Shown: positions 12,848-21,236, numbered from the stretch's first letter. The stretch: 34,456 nucleotides of DNA from Planctomycetota bacterium (GCA_016873255.1 VGXR01000028.1:1-34456), one strand, 5' to 3'. Program-made: numbers and translations. Notes: generated from the sequence alone by a model not told the origin.

Positions 12848-12863
12848 GCCTCGGGGCCCGCGC

Positions 12864-12884
12864 CGTCCCCCCGGAGGGGGGACG
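12864..12884 (+). terminator. Hairpin after miaA
   Basis: Perfect 9-bp stem CGTCCCCCC / GGGGGGACG with a GGA loop, 17 nt after the miaA stop. No T-run follows, so the strength of termination is uncertain. Confidence 0.5.
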
Positions 12885-12956
12885 ATCGGGCGGCAAACCG
12901 GGGGCTTCGGATGCGGCGCGGCTCCCGCGGAGGCCACGTCCGACCTGCCCGGGGGC

Positions 12957-12988
12957 TTGACCCGGCCTGCATTTGCTCCTCATATAGA
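12957..12988 (+). promoter_or_regulatory. Possible topA promoter
   Basis: TTGACC (12957-12962) and the AT-rich CATATAGA (12981-12988) lie upstream of topA in an otherwise GC-rich gap. Spacing is 18 nt to CATATA or 20 nt to TATAGA, so the fit is imperfect. It would leave a leader of about 70 nt. Confidence 0.35.
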
Positions 12989-13063
12989 TCCCCCTCGTGG
13001 GCCGATGGAGCCACCGGGTCGGCCGACGCCGCCCCTCCACCGGCCGCAGGGCCCCGTGTTTCC

Positions 13064-15952
13064 ATGGCAAAGCGCACCACCAAGCCCGCAGCCCCCTCCG
13101 CCGACGCCGGTGACGACAAGCCCGCTCCCGCCAAGGGCGCGTACAAGCTGGTGATCGTCGAGAGCCCCGCGAAGGCCAAGACCATCACCAAGTACCTCGG
13201 CTCGGGGTTCAAGGTGGAGGCGTCCAAGGGCCACATCCGCGACCTGCCGCCCCGGGCGCCGAAGGGAACCAAGCAGCCGGTGCCTGGGGTCGACCTCGAC
13301 AACGACTTCGAGCCCACCTACGAGGTGAGCGACGACCGCAAGGCGCAGGCGACCGCGCTCCGGAAGCTCGCCAAGGGCGCCAGCGAGATCTGGTTCGCGA
13401 CCGACCTTGACCGCGAGGGCGAGGCGATCGCGTGGCACCTGGCGGAGCTCCTGGGCGTGGACCCGCTCAAGGCCAAGCGCGTCAAGTTCGACGAGATCAC
13501 CCGCAGCGCGATCCTGAAGGCCTTCCAGGACCCGCATGCGATCGACCTCAATCGCGTCAACGCGCAGCAGGCGCGACGCATCCTCGACCGCATCGTGGGC
13601 TACATGGTGAGCCCCGTGCTCTGGAAGAAGGTGGCCGGCGGCCTGAGCGCGGGCCGCGTGCAGAGCGTGGCGCTGAAGCTCGTCGTCGACCGAGAGCGCG
13701 AGATCCGCGCGTTCCAGCCCGACGAGTACTGGAAGGTCGAGGCGGCGATGACGCCCGACCCGGCGAAGGGCCCTGCCCTTGCGAAGGAGTGGTCCGGGTT
13801 CATGGGCCGCCGCGACGAGCGCGGCAAGGGCCCGACCGTCAAGGAGCAGGCGCACTGGCTGGCGGAGCGCGACGGCATCGAATGCGAGCTGGTGCAGGTG
13901 GGCGGCGCGGCGCTCGACCTCGGGCGCGAGGTGCCGAAGTACGAGGACCTCCGCGGGTTCGGCACGGCGGCGTGCGGCCAGGCAGTGCCCGACTGGGTGC
14001 TGCGAAAGAAGGAAGAGGACAAGAAGTCGAAGACCCCCATCCCGCAGGAACCGGGCTGGTACGACGCCGGCGAGGCGCTGGCGGCGCGCGTGCGGACGGT
14101 CGCCGAGGCGGTGGGGCTCGAGGGCGTGTCGGTGGACCTGGCGCCCGCCGCGGCGGCGGTCGATGCGCGCAACGAGGTGGAGGCGGTCGGGTTCGCCCGG
14201 TGGAAGCGCACGGTGCGCGGGACCATCGGCGCCGGCGTTCGCTACCGCGTGAGGAGCATCGAGCGCAGCGCCACGAGCAGCAAGCCGCGGGCGCCGTTCA
14301 TCACGAGCACGCTGCAGTCGAGCGCGAGCTACGCGCTGGGGTTCGGCACCGACCGCACGATGCGCGTGGCGCAGATGCTCTACCAGGGCGTGAACGTGCC
14401 GGGCGAGGGCCTGGTGGGCCTGATCACCTACATGCGTACCGACAGCACCAACCTGAGCGGCGAGGCCCTCGGCACCGTGCGGTCGTTCATCGAGGAGAAG
14501 TACGGCAAGCGGTACCTGCCCGAGAAGGCGCGCTTCTACGGGTCGAGCAACAAGGACGCGGAGGAGGCGCACGAGGCGATCCGCCCGACCAACGTGCGCC
14601 GGACCCCCGAGAGCCTGCGCCGCGCGCTCGAAGAGGAGCAGTGGCGGCTCTACAACCTGATCTGGCAGCGGTTCGTGGCATGCCAGATGACCGACGCCGA
14701 GTACGACTCGACGAGCGTGCTCCTCGAGCGCAGCGACAAGGCGACGGGCGCCGTTTTCAAGGCCAACGGCCGCGTGCAGACCTTCGACGGCTACACGGTC
14801 ACGGGCATCCGGGGCGAGGGCGACGACCAGGAGCTGCCCGCGCTGAAGGAGGGCCAGGAGATGGCGCCCTTCTGGCTGGCGCCGCAGCAGAAGTTCACGA
14901 GCCCGCCCGGCCGCTTCAACGAGGCCAGCCTGGTGCGCGAGCTCGAGAAGCAGGGAATCGGGCGGCCGTCGACGTACGCATCGATCATCAACACGATCGA
15001 GGAGCGCAAGTACGTCGAGCAGGAGAGCCGCGCGTTCCACGCGACGGACATCGGGATGGCGGTGTGCGAGTTCCTCGAGGGCCCGTTCAGGGACGGCTTC
15101 ATGGACGTGGGCTACACGCGCCGCATGGAGGAGGAGTTCGACGAGATCGCCGAGGGCAAGCTGAAGTGGCAGGCGATGCTGCGCGATTTCTACGTGCCGT
15201 TCCGGTCGATCGTGGCCGGGATGGGCGCGGCGACGACGGGGCACGTGAAGGCGGAGGGCACGCCGTCGCCCTACGCGTGCCCGCTGTGCGGCCGACGCTG
15301 CGAGTACCGACTGGGCAAGGTGGGCAAGTTCCTCAGCTGCAGCGGCTTCCGCGAGCAGGTCGAGGTGAAGCAGCCGCCCACCAAGACGGGCAAGGCGCGC
15401 AAGCCGAAGCTGGAGCCCGCGTGCAGCTACGCGGCGCCCGTGAACCGCGCGGGCAAGCCGCTCCTCCCGGAGAAGGTCGACATCCGCTGCCCGGTCGACG
15501 GCGCGCCGATGATCCTGCGCACGGGCCGCTTCGGCGACTTCCTGACGAGCATCAACCGCGAGACGGAGTTCGTCCTCAACATCGACCGCAAGGGCGGCAT
15601 CAAGTTCCCGTCCCCGAAGCCGTACCTGACCGACCTGCCCTGCCCCAAGTGCGGCACCATGATGAACCTGCGCACGGGCAAGCGCGGTCCGTGGCTCGGC
15701 TGCAGCCGATTCCCCAAGTGCCGGGGACGCGAGAGCTGGGCGAAGATCCCCGTCGAGCGCCAGAAGGAGCTGGAGAAGGCGATCGCCATCCACGAGGCCA
15801 ACCAGCCCCGGTTCGAGATCACCGCGCTCGACGGCACGCCGCTCAGGGAAGGCACGCCGGTCGCCGCGCTCGTGATCCCCGGCGAGGAGGCCGCGCTGAG
15901 GTTCCACGCCGACTGGGAGCGTGAGCAGCGCGCCAAGGGCGCGACGGGCTAA
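13064..15952 (+). CDS. topA: DNA topoisomerase I with an enlarged internal domain
   Basis: 962 residues. The Toprim domain starts at LVIVESPAKAKTITKYLG and has the acidic FATDLDREGEAIAWHL. The catalytic tyrosine is Tyr456 in GLITYMRTDSTN, followed by the EAHEAIRPT motif. The C-terminus has zinc-ribbon modules: CPLCGRRCEYRLGKVGKFLSC, a degenerate CPVDGAPM unit, and CPKCGTMMNLRTGKRGPWLGC. It relaxes negative supercoils by single-strand passage. Between DEYWKVEA (about residue 218) and YRVRSIE (about 392) there are about 170 residues where typical enzymes have roughly 55; the extra part is charged and Ala/Gly-rich. The N-terminal tail is Lys/Ala/Pro-rich. Start ATG 13064 with weak ribosome-binding sequence; longer in-frame readings upstream look non-coding. 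Confidence 0.95.
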   Translation: MAKRTTKPAAPSADAGDDKPAPAKGAYKLVIVESPAKAKTITKYLGSGFKVEASKGHIRDLPPRAPKGTKQPVPGVDLDNDFEPTYEVSDDRKAQATALRKLAKGASEIWFATDLDREGEAIAWHLAELLGVDPLKAKRVKFDEITRSAILKAFQDPHAIDLNRVNAQQARRILDRIVGYMVSPVLWKKVAGGLSAGRVQSVALKLVVDREREIRAFQPDEYWKVEAAMTPDPAKGPALAKEWSGFMGRRDERGKGPTVKEQAHWLAERDGIECELVQVGGAALDLGREVPKYEDLRGFGTAACGQAVPDWVLRKKEEDKKSKTPIPQEPGWYDAGEALAARVRTVAEAVGLEGVSVDLAPAAAAVDARNEVEAVGFARWKRTVRGTIGAGVRYRVRSIERSATSSKPRAPFITSTLQSSASYALGFGTDRTMRVAQMLYQGVNVPGEGLVGLITYMRTDSTNLSGEALGTVRSFIEEKYGKRYLPEKARFYGSSNKDAEEAHEAIRPTNVRRTPESLRRALEEEQWRLYNLIWQRFVACQMTDAEYDSTSVLLERSDKATGAVFKANGRVQTFDGYTVTGIRGEGDDQELPALKEGQEMAPFWLAPQQKFTSPPGRFNEASLVRELEKQGIGRPSTYASIINTIEERKYVEQESRAFHATDIGMAVCEFLEGPFRDGFMDVGYTRRMEEEFDEIAEGKLKWQAMLRDFYVPFRSIVAGMGAATTGHVKAEGTPSPYACPLCGRRCEYRLGKVGKFLSCSGFREQVEVKQPPTKTGKARKPKLEPACSYAAPVNRAGKPLLPEKVDIRCPVDGAPMILRTGRFGDFLTSINRETEFVLNIDRKGGIKFPSPKPYLTDLPCPKCGTMMNLRTGKRGPWLGCSRFPKCRGRESWAKIPVERQKELEKAIAIHEANQPRFEITALDGTPLREGTPVAALVIPGEEAALRFHADWEREQRAKGATG

Positions 15953-15957
15953 ATTCG

Positions 15958-16042
15958 CTCCTGGTTACGTTGGCGCCGTTCCTTCTCTCCCGAGAAGCCG
16001 GTGATCTCGGGAGGAGTCAGTCGGTGCCAACGGAGCCAGGAG
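15958..16042. terminator. Three-tier hairpin between convergent topA and MFS genes
   Basis: Three nested inverted repeats: CTCCTGG 15958-15964 with CCAGGAG 16036-16042; CGTTGGCGCC 15968-15977 with GGTGCCAACG 16023-16032 (one G-U pair); and CTCCCGAGA 15987-15995 with TCTCGGGAG 16005-16013 (perfect, 9-nt loop). The outer arms enter the last codons of the MFS gene. It probably serves as a bidirectional terminator, although it lacks a clear U-tract. Confidence 0.65.
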
Positions 16043-17333
16043 AGGATTTCTTGCTGGGGTAGGCGAGGAGCATGATGCCGAAGCACCCGAGCGCCATCCA
16101 CATGGGGACGCTGAAGAGCTTCTGGTAGTCCATCGAGCCGCCCTTCGAGGCCCAGCCGCCGACGATGTTGGCCGCGAAGATGCTGCCGACGATGGTCCCG
16201 ATGCCGACGATCACCAGGTTGAAGAGGTTCTGCGCCGTGGCACGGACGTCGGACGTGGTGTTCTCGTCGACGATCATGAACGCGACGAAGATGAAGCACC
16301 CGAAGCACAGCCCGTGCAGCGCGATGCCGGCGATCACGAACGGCAGCGTCGGCATGAACGCCCACAGCGCCATGCGCGCCGCGTAGGCGAGCAGGCCGAC
16401 GAGGAGCAGCTGCTTGCGCGACAGCACCTTCGTGAGGAACGGCATGGCGAAGAGCACGAGGATCTCGGTCATCTGCCCGATGGTCATCAGGCCGCCGCCC
16501 ACGCCGAACACCTGGCTGATGGCATTGTCGAACCAGGTCTTCTCGGTGACCTTGGCCTGCACGCTCCCGATGAAGCCGTCGGCCTGCACGAAGTAGAACT
16601 GGTGGATGATGCTGACCGGCACCGCGACGAGGAACAGCACGACGAGCGGCATCCGGAAGACCTCGCCGAGCGCCTCGAGCCACGCCGTGTTCTGCTTGGC
16701 GTTCCGCGACGGCGGCGTGTCCGGGAGCGTGAAGCAGTAGAGGCCCATCACGACGCCGATGGCGGCGCTGACCTGGAACGCCACCGCACGTCCCGCGTTC
16801 TGCGCGGCGGTCACCTCGTCCGCGCCGACTCCCGCGGGCGTGTGGTAGCGGAACAGGACCTGCCCGACGGTGATGCCGACGACGATCCATCCCACGGTGC
16901 CCCAAACGCGGACCGGCCCGAAGTCCTGGTCGCGGTTCGGCAGGTGCGCGAAGGCAAGCGAGTTGGTCAGCGCCATCGTGGGCGCGTAGACGAAGCCGTA
17001 CACCGCCGAGAGCGCGAGGAACGCGTTGAAGTCCTTGGTGACGCCCATCGCGTAGACGAGGCCCGCGCCGACGAGGTGGCTGACGCCAAGGAGCTTCTGC
17101 GTGGCGAAGGTGCGGTCGGCCAGCTGGCCCGCGATGAACGGGCCGAAGATCGCGCCGATGGCACCCGCGGAGAAGCAGTAGCCGATCTGCTCGCCGGTGA
17201 ACTTCAGGTGGCCGCTGAGGTACGCGTAGAGGATCGGGAGCCACGCGCCCCAGGTCGCGTACTGCAGGAACATCATCACGGACAGCCGGCTGCGGACGTA
17301 CGGGGCGGGCGCTGCGGCGGTGGCCTGCGTCAT
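16017..17333 (-). CDS. MFS transporter, nucleoside:H+ symporter-like (NupG type)
   Basis: 438 residues with about 12 hydrophobic segments. The opening RSRLSVMMFLQYATWGAWLPIL is typical of the nucleoside:H+ symporter branch of the major facilitator superfamily, and a cytoplasmic loop near residue 210 (PPSRNAKQN) separates the two halves. It probably imports nucleosides or a similar small solute across the inner membrane; the substrate cannot be read from sequence. The ATG at 17333 has an excellent ribosome-binding site (AGGAG 6 nt upstream), with a small hairpin directly before it (17345-17360). TATGAT at 17400-17405 is a plausible -10. It is divergent from ispG and convergent with topA. Confidence 0.85.
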   Translation of the reverse strand: MTQATAAAPAPYVRSRLSVMMFLQYATWGAWLPILYAYLSGHLKFTGEQIGYCFSAGAIGAIFGPFIAGQLADRTFATQKLLGVSHLVGAGLVYAMGVTKDFNAFLALSAVYGFVYAPTMALTNSLAFAHLPNRDQDFGPVRVWGTVGWIVVGITVGQVLFRYHTPAGVGADEVTAAQNAGRAVAFQVSAAIGVVMGLYCFTLPDTPPSRNAKQNTAWLEALGEVFRMPLVVLFLVAVPVSIIHQFYFVQADGFIGSVQAKVTEKTWFDNAISQVFGVGGGLMTIGQMTEILVLFAMPFLTKVLSRKQLLLVGLLAYAARMALWAFMPTLPFVIAGIALHGLCFGCFIFVAFMIVDENTTSDVRATAQNLFNLVIVGIGTIVGSIFAANIVGGWASKGGSMDYQKLFSVPMWMALGCFGIMLLAYPSKKSSPGSVGTD

Positions 17334-17344
17334 TCGAGTCTCCT

Positions 17345-17360
17345 CGCCCCCGTGGGGGCG
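17345..17360 (-). other. Small hairpin abutting the MFS ribosome-binding site
   Basis: CGCCCC / GGGGCG with a 4-nt loop, directly upstream of the AGGAG (17340-17344). Its position could affect ribosome access, but it could equally be chance in GC-rich DNA. Confidence 0.3.
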
Positions 17361-17399
17361 CGTGTCCGAGGCGGGCCGCCGACGGCAGCCGCCCCGACG

Positions 17400-17405
17400 A
17401 TCATA
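17400..17405 (-). promoter_or_regulatory. Putative -10 box TATGAT for the MFS gene
   Basis: TATGAT on the minus strand is a good match to the -10 consensus, leaving a leader of about 60 nt with a strong Shine-Dalgarno. The -35 is weak. Confidence 0.4.
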
Positions 17406-17450
17406 ACTATGGCCCGCGGAGCGTGCAGGTCGGGTTCCGGCAGGCGGGGA

Positions 17451-17456
17451 TACACT
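17451..17456 (+). promoter_or_regulatory. Putative -10 box TACACT for ispG
   Basis: TACACT lies 9 nt before the ispG ATG, giving a leader of only about 3 nt. Same hexamer as before accD and the SDR gene. No -35 is recognisable. Confidence 0.45.
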
Positions 17457-17465
17457 TGCCGAATC

Positions 17466-18719
17466 ATGCAGGACCGCAGGAAGACGCGCCAGGTCTGGAT
17501 CGGCGACTCCATCACCGGGCGCAAGGCGATCGGCGGCAATGCCCCGATCCTCGTGCAGACCATGACGGCGGGCTATACGCACGACATCGACGCGTGCGTG
17601 GCCGAGATCGAGCGCTACCGCCAGGCCGGCGCCGACGTGGTCCGCGTGGCCGTGCCCGAGCGCAAGGACACCGAGGCGCTCAAGGAGATCATCCGGCAGG
17701 TGAAGGTCCCGGTGGTGGCCGACGTGCACTTCCACTACCAGCGCGCGCTGGAGGCCGTGGAGGCCGGCATCCACAAGATCCGCCTCAACCCCGGCAACAT
17801 CAACGACCGCGACCAGGTCAACAAGGTGATCGACGCCTGCAAGGAGCGGAAGATCCCCATCCGGATCGGCGTGAACGAGGGCTCGATCATCGAGCGCAAG
17901 GACAAGCAGAAGCGCATGGAGGAGCTCGGCAAGTACTTCGCCGGGCACAAGTCCGGCCACCTGCTGGCCCTGATGATCGCCAAGCTCGAGGAGTACCTCG
18001 AGATCTTCCACGCGCGCGACTTCCACGACATCGTGATCAGCGCCAAGAGCATGGACCCGGCGCTGGTGATCGACATCTACACCGAGATCGCCAACCGCTT
18101 CGACTACCCGCTGCACCTGGGCGTCACCCACGCGGGCCCGAAGTCGACCGGCGCCATCCGGAGCGTCGCCGCGCTGAGCACGCTGATCGCCAACGGCATC
18201 GGCGACACCCTGCGCATCAGCTACGCGAGCGACCACATCGACGAGGTGAAGGACGGCCTCGAGATCCTGTACTGCCTGGGCAAGCGCGAGCGCAAGGGCG
18301 TCGAGCTGATCGCCTGCCCCACCTGCGGCCGCATCCAGGTTGACCTCTTCACGCTGGTGAAGGAGGTCGAGGTGAAGCTCGCCGCGGAGATCGAGCTGCC
18401 GATCAAGGTGGCCGTCATGGGCTGCATCGTGAACGGGCCCGGCGAGGCCGAGGGTGCCGACGTGGCGGTGTTCGCGGGCGACCGCCGCGGCATCATCTAC
18501 GTGCAGGGCCAGCGCGTGGCGAACGTCCCCGAGGAGGAGATCCTCGACCGCCTCCTGAAGGAGTGCAAGGACTTCGAGGCGAAGGTCAAGCGCGGCGACG
18601 CGAGGCTCGGCGACAAGGTCGTCGACATCGTGCCGCCGGACCCGATCGGCGAGCTCGGCTCGGGGGCGCAGAAGATCAACGCTGGCCTCGTCGAGAAGGT
18701 CACCGTGCGCGCCACCTGA
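17466..18719 (+). CDS. ispG: 4-hydroxy-3-methylbut-2-enyl diphosphate synthase
   Basis: 417 residues. The N-terminal TIM-barrel half includes PILVQTMTAGYTHDIDACVAEI, VPVVADVHFHY and KIRLNPGNIN; the C-terminal half carries the 4Fe-4S site. Cys284 and Cys287 (CPTCGR) with Cys320 and Glu327 (MGCIVNGPGEA) have nearly the spacing of E. coli Cys270/273/305 and Glu312. The enzyme performs the penultimate step of the MEP isoprenoid pathway, reductively converting MEcPP to HMBPP. It is about 45 residues longer than the E. coli enzyme, mostly in the C-terminal tail. ATG 17466 lacks a Shine-Dalgarno. The gene is single, with a tRNA gene following. Confidence 0.97.
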   Translation: MQDRRKTRQVWIGDSITGRKAIGGNAPILVQTMTAGYTHDIDACVAEIERYRQAGADVVRVAVPERKDTEALKEIIRQVKVPVVADVHFHYQRALEAVEAGIHKIRLNPGNINDRDQVNKVIDACKERKIPIRIGVNEGSIIERKDKQKRMEELGKYFAGHKSGHLLALMIAKLEEYLEIFHARDFHDIVISAKSMDPALVIDIYTEIANRFDYPLHLGVTHAGPKSTGAIRSVAALSTLIANGIGDTLRISYASDHIDEVKDGLEILYCLGKRERKGVELIACPTCGRIQVDLFTLVKEVEVKLAAEIELPIKVAVMGCIVNGPGEAEGADVAVFAGDRRGIIYVQGQRVANVPEEEILDRLLKECKDFEAKVKRGDARLGDKVVDIVPPDPIGELGSGAQKINAGLVEKVTVRAT

Positions 18720-18761
18720 GCGCGCCCGCGACGCGCGGAGGCCGCGCATGCATGCACATCG

Positions 18762-18848
18762 GGTGGGGTGGCTGAGCGGTTGAAAGCACTCGACTTGAAA
18801 TCGAGCAGACCCGCGAGGGTCTCAGGGGTTCGAATCCTCTCCCCACCG
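18762..18848 (+). tRNA. tRNA-Ser (anticodon TGA)
   Basis: 87 nt. The acceptor arms GGTGGGG and CCCCACC pair perfectly. The D arm is GGCTGAGCGGTTGAAAGC, the anticodon stem-loop CTCGA-CTTGAAA-TCGAG carries TGA, the long class II variable arm pairs GACCC with GGGTC, and the T loop is GGTTCGAATCC. The discriminator base is G, as required for serine identity. The 3' CCA is not encoded. It reads UCA and probably other UCN codons. Confidence 0.97.
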
Positions 18849-18855
18849 CTCCGAG

Positions 18856-18880
18856 ACGCGCCGGCGACCCCGGCGCGTTT
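18856..18880 (+). terminator. Intrinsic terminator after tRNA-Ser
   Basis: Stem ACGCGCCGG / CCGGCGCGT (9 bp) with a 5-nt loop, followed by TTT, 7 nt after the tRNA. This is the most conventional terminator in the window. Confidence 0.7.
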
Positions 18881-18907
18881 CCCGTTCGTGCGCGGCTGAT
18901 CCCGGGG

Positions 18908-18961
18908 TCACTTCACCAAGGCGTCACTTCACCAAGGCGTCACTTCACCAAGGCGTCACTT
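18908..18961. repeat. 16-bp tandem repeat, 3 copies plus 6 bp
   Basis: Plus-strand unit TCACTTCACCAAGGCG at 18908-18923, 18924-18939 and 18940-18955 (identical), then a partial TCACTT at 18956-18961. On the minus strand each unit begins AAGTGA, which is the last Lys codon and the TGA stop of the SMP-30-type gene, so the stop context is repeated downstream four times in all. No unique spacers and no protein reading frame, since 16 is not a multiple of 3. Confidence 0.9.
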
Positions 18962-20104
18962 GGTCGGCTCGACCGCCGGCGCCGCGGCCGGCGCCGCGAT
19001 GGATGCCGGCGCGGGGGCCGCCGCCTTCATCGGCGGTGCACCGCCCTTCGCGGTCCAGTGGCCCTGCACCAGCGTGGGGAGCACGTAGATGCCGTCGCGC
19101 GCGGTGATGTAGAGGCTGCGTCCGTCGGGCCCGCCGAACGCGCAGTTGGACGGGTAGTTGGGCAGCATGATGCGTCCGAGCGGCTTGCCCTGCGGGTCGA
19201 ACACCACGATGGCGCTCGCGCGCGGCACCGCCACCCATACGTTTCCGAGGACATCGACCGCCAGCCCGTCGCCGCCGAGCACCTGCTTGGGGTCCCCGAC
19301 CACCGACAGCGACGCGAACGGGCGACCCTCGCCGAGCTTGGCGGGGCCCTCGACGGGGAATGCCCACACCTGCGGAAGCTTGTAGTCGACGACGTAGAGC
19401 GTGCGGCCGTCCGGCGAGAGGCGGATCCCGTTGGGGGCCTTGACGGCGGGCACGTCGAAGCGGACCGGCTCCGTGCCCGTGTCCGTGGTGTAGAAGACGC
19501 CGCGCAGCTCCGATCGCCGCGGATCGCCCATGTTGCTGAACCAGATGCCGCCGGCGCCGTCCGTGACGAGGTCGTTCGCGCCGGTCATCGGCTTGACGTC
19601 GAGCGCGGGCACGATGCTGCGCAGCGTGCCGGTGCCGTCGGCCGCAAGCACCACCTCGACCACCTTGCCGCCCGAGAACTGCGTCCCGAAGAGGCGCCCG
19701 TCGCGCGACCACGCCAGCCCGGAGGTGCTGAGCGTGCCGTCGGCGACCACGTCGGCACGGATGCCGGTGGCGGTGCGCACGATGCGGTAGATGCGGCTCC
19801 CCGACATGTCGCAGAAGTAGGTCTGGCCCTGCGCGTCGGAGGTGGGACCCTCCGCGAACTGCAGTCCGTTGATGATCAGGTCGGGCCGTGCATCGGCAGC
19901 CAGCAGCATGGCGATGCCGGGCGCGCCGGCGGCATCGCAGGCGGGCGATGCCGAGTCGGGAATGCGGCCGGAGACGGTGACCGGTGCGGCGGGTGCGGCT
20001 CCCTTGGGTGCCGCGGGCTCCTGGGCGGCGGCCGGGGCGGCGGCCGGGGCGGCGGCCGGGGCGGACTGGGCGAGGATGACGGCGAGGAAGGCGTGCGTCA
20101 GCAT
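18956..20104 (-). CDS. Exported SMP-30/gluconolactonase-like beta-propeller protein
   Basis: 382 residues. A short signal peptide (MLTHAFLAVILAQSAPA) is followed by an Ala/Pro-rich linker encoded by three 12-bp repeats. The propeller has SMP-30 hallmarks: FAEGPTSDAQGQTYFCDMSG (metal-ligand Glu), GANDLVTDGAGGIWFSNM, KAPNGIRLSPDGRTLYVVDY (Asn ligand) and GGDGLAVDVLGNVWVAV (Asp ligand). Such proteins are Ca2+/Zn2+-dependent lactonases or related hydrolases acting on sugar lactones; the substrate is unknown. The C-terminal 25 residues are again Ala/Pro. It lies 13 bp after the DUF1570-like gene, with which it is probably co-expressed. The stop codon forms the first unit of the 16-bp array. Confidence 0.85.
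   Translation of the reverse strand: MLTHAFLAVILAQSAPAAAPAAAPAAAQEPAAPKGAAPAAPVTVSGRIPDSASPACDAAGAPGIAMLLAADARPDLIINGLQFAEGPTSDAQGQTYFCDMSGSRIYRIVRTATGIRADVVADGTLSTSGLAWSRDGRLFGTQFSGGKVVEVVLAADGTGTLRSIVPALDVKPMTGANDLVTDGAGGIWFSNMGDPRRSELRGVFYTTDTGTEPVRFDVPAVKAPNGIRLSPDGRTLYVVDYKLPQVWAFPVEGPAKLGEGRPFASLSVVGDPKQVLGGDGLAVDVLGNVWVAVPRASAIVVFDPQGKPLGRIMLPNYPSNCAFGGPDGRSLYITARDGIYVLPTLVQGHWTAKGGAPPMKAAAPAPASIAAPAAAPAVEPTK
20028..20063. repeat. 12-bp in-frame tandem repeat, 3 copies
   Basis: GCGGCCGGGGCG at 20028-20039, 20040-20051 and 20052-20063, encoding an Ala-Pro-Ala-Ala linker after the signal peptide of the SMP-30-type protein. Copy number could vary between strains without a frameshift. Confidence 0.85.
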
Positions 20105-20117
20105 GGGTGGGGGTTGG

Positions 20118-21236
20118 TCAGCGTGGCGGTGCGGCGGGTTGCAGTGCGGGGGCCGGGGCGATGGGCGACTCGCCTCGCATGATCCGGTCCCACGCGTTCG
20201 ACTCGACGAGGCTGCCGACGAAGCGGTCGTAGCCGCGCTCGAACCGGTCGTAGTCATCGTCAAGGTAGGCAAGGACGAGCCAGATTCCCGCCTTCGACTG
20301 CTCGGCAAGCCGGCGCCCGCGGGCGTCGGGGATGGCCGGCGAGCTCCGGATGCGCGCGGGGATGCCGCCGCTCACCGCGTCGGCGAGCAGCTGCTCGAGC
20401 CCCGCGCGGTAGCGACCGCCCTCGCCGTCGCGGATGAAGTGCACCAGGGCCCACACCTGCGCGTAGTAGGAGAGCTGGGAGTCGCGGCTGAACTCGAGGA
20501 ACGACTGCGGCGAGCCCTCGAGCACCTCGCGCAGCGACGCAAGCCGCTCCTTGCGGGCAGCCGAACGGAGCTCCGCGTAGCGCTCCGGGTTGCGCCAGGG
20601 CAGGAACGAGGGCTCCGGCGCGCCGGGCGGCTGGCGGAAGCCCTCCATGAAGCATGCGATGCCCTCCTCGAGCCACACCGGGAGCGAATGGCGGAAGGTG
20701 GTCTGCGAGTACTGGTGCCAGCCCTCGTGCGCTGCGATGGCCAGCGTGTCGCGCGGCCCGATGTCGTAGAGCACGGCCTCGCCGCCCGACGTGAACCCGC
20801 CCCGCCCCATCTTGAGGTACGGCGCGGCATCGGCGCCGAGCCGGTGCTGGGTGTAGCGCGACCACTCGTCGCGGGTGCCGAAGACGCAGGCCTCCAGCGG
20901 GCGCGGCGGTGCGGGAAGCGGGACCAGCCCCGTGCGGTAGTTGCGCAGCGCGGCCTCGTAGAAGGCTGGGAGCGCGCCGGACAGCGCCGAGTTCCGAAGC
21001 GACGACCGGATCACCCAGTGGCGCGTGTCGATCTCGATCCCCTCGGTGGAATTCCAACGCCACTGGCGGGTGCCCGTCACGGGGCTCGTGACCAGTTCCA
21101 CCGGGAGCGCACCGCGCGCGGAGCCGGGCGACGCGGGCGGCGCCGCAGACCGCGCCGGTGCGCACGCGGGCAGCGCGAGCGCCGCGACGGCGAGCGCCGA
21201 ACGCAGGGTTGCCGGGAGTGTCGCCGCGAAGGCCAC
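20118..21236 (-). CDS. DUF1570-like zinc peptidase, putative lipoprotein
   Basis: 372 residues. The N-terminus has a hydrophobic stretch ending ALPAC (Cys25), a slightly unusual lipobox with Pro at -2, so the protein is probably exported and perhaps lipid-anchored. HEGWH (170-174) in IAAHEGWHQYSQ is a zincin HExxH motif, and VWLEEG about 17 residues later supplies the third-ligand Glu, as in gluzincins and the DUF1570 family common in Planctomycetes. Substrate unknown. Start GTG 21236, 4 bp after the valS stop, with AGGGG just upstream and TAGGCT 6 nt upstream; the second overlaps the valS stop region and may be coincidental. It is followed by the SMP-30-type gene. Confidence 0.75.
   Translation of the reverse strand: MAFAATLPATLRSALAVAALALPACAPARSAAPPASPGSARGALPVELVTSPVTGTRQWRWNSTEGIEIDTRHWVIRSSLRNSALSGALPAFYEAALRNYRTGLVPLPAPPRPLEACVFGTRDEWSRYTQHRLGADAAPYLKMGRGGFTSGGEAVLYDIGPRDTLAIAAHEGWHQYSQTTFRHSLPVWLEEGIACFMEGFRQPPGAPEPSFLPWRNPERYAELRSAARKERLASLREVLEGSPQSFLEFSRDSQLSYYAQVWALVHFIRDGEGGRYRAGLEQLLADAVSGGIPARIRSSPAIPDARGRRLAEQSKAGIWLVLAYLDDDYDRFERGYDRFVGSLVESNAWDRIMRGESPIAPAPALQPAAPPR

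Noticed and set aside
12911-13063. Upstream extension of topA
   Set aside because: Translation is low-complexity and unlike TopA N-termini; it would absorb the AT-rich promoter-like stretch. ATG 13064 leads directly into the Toprim domain.
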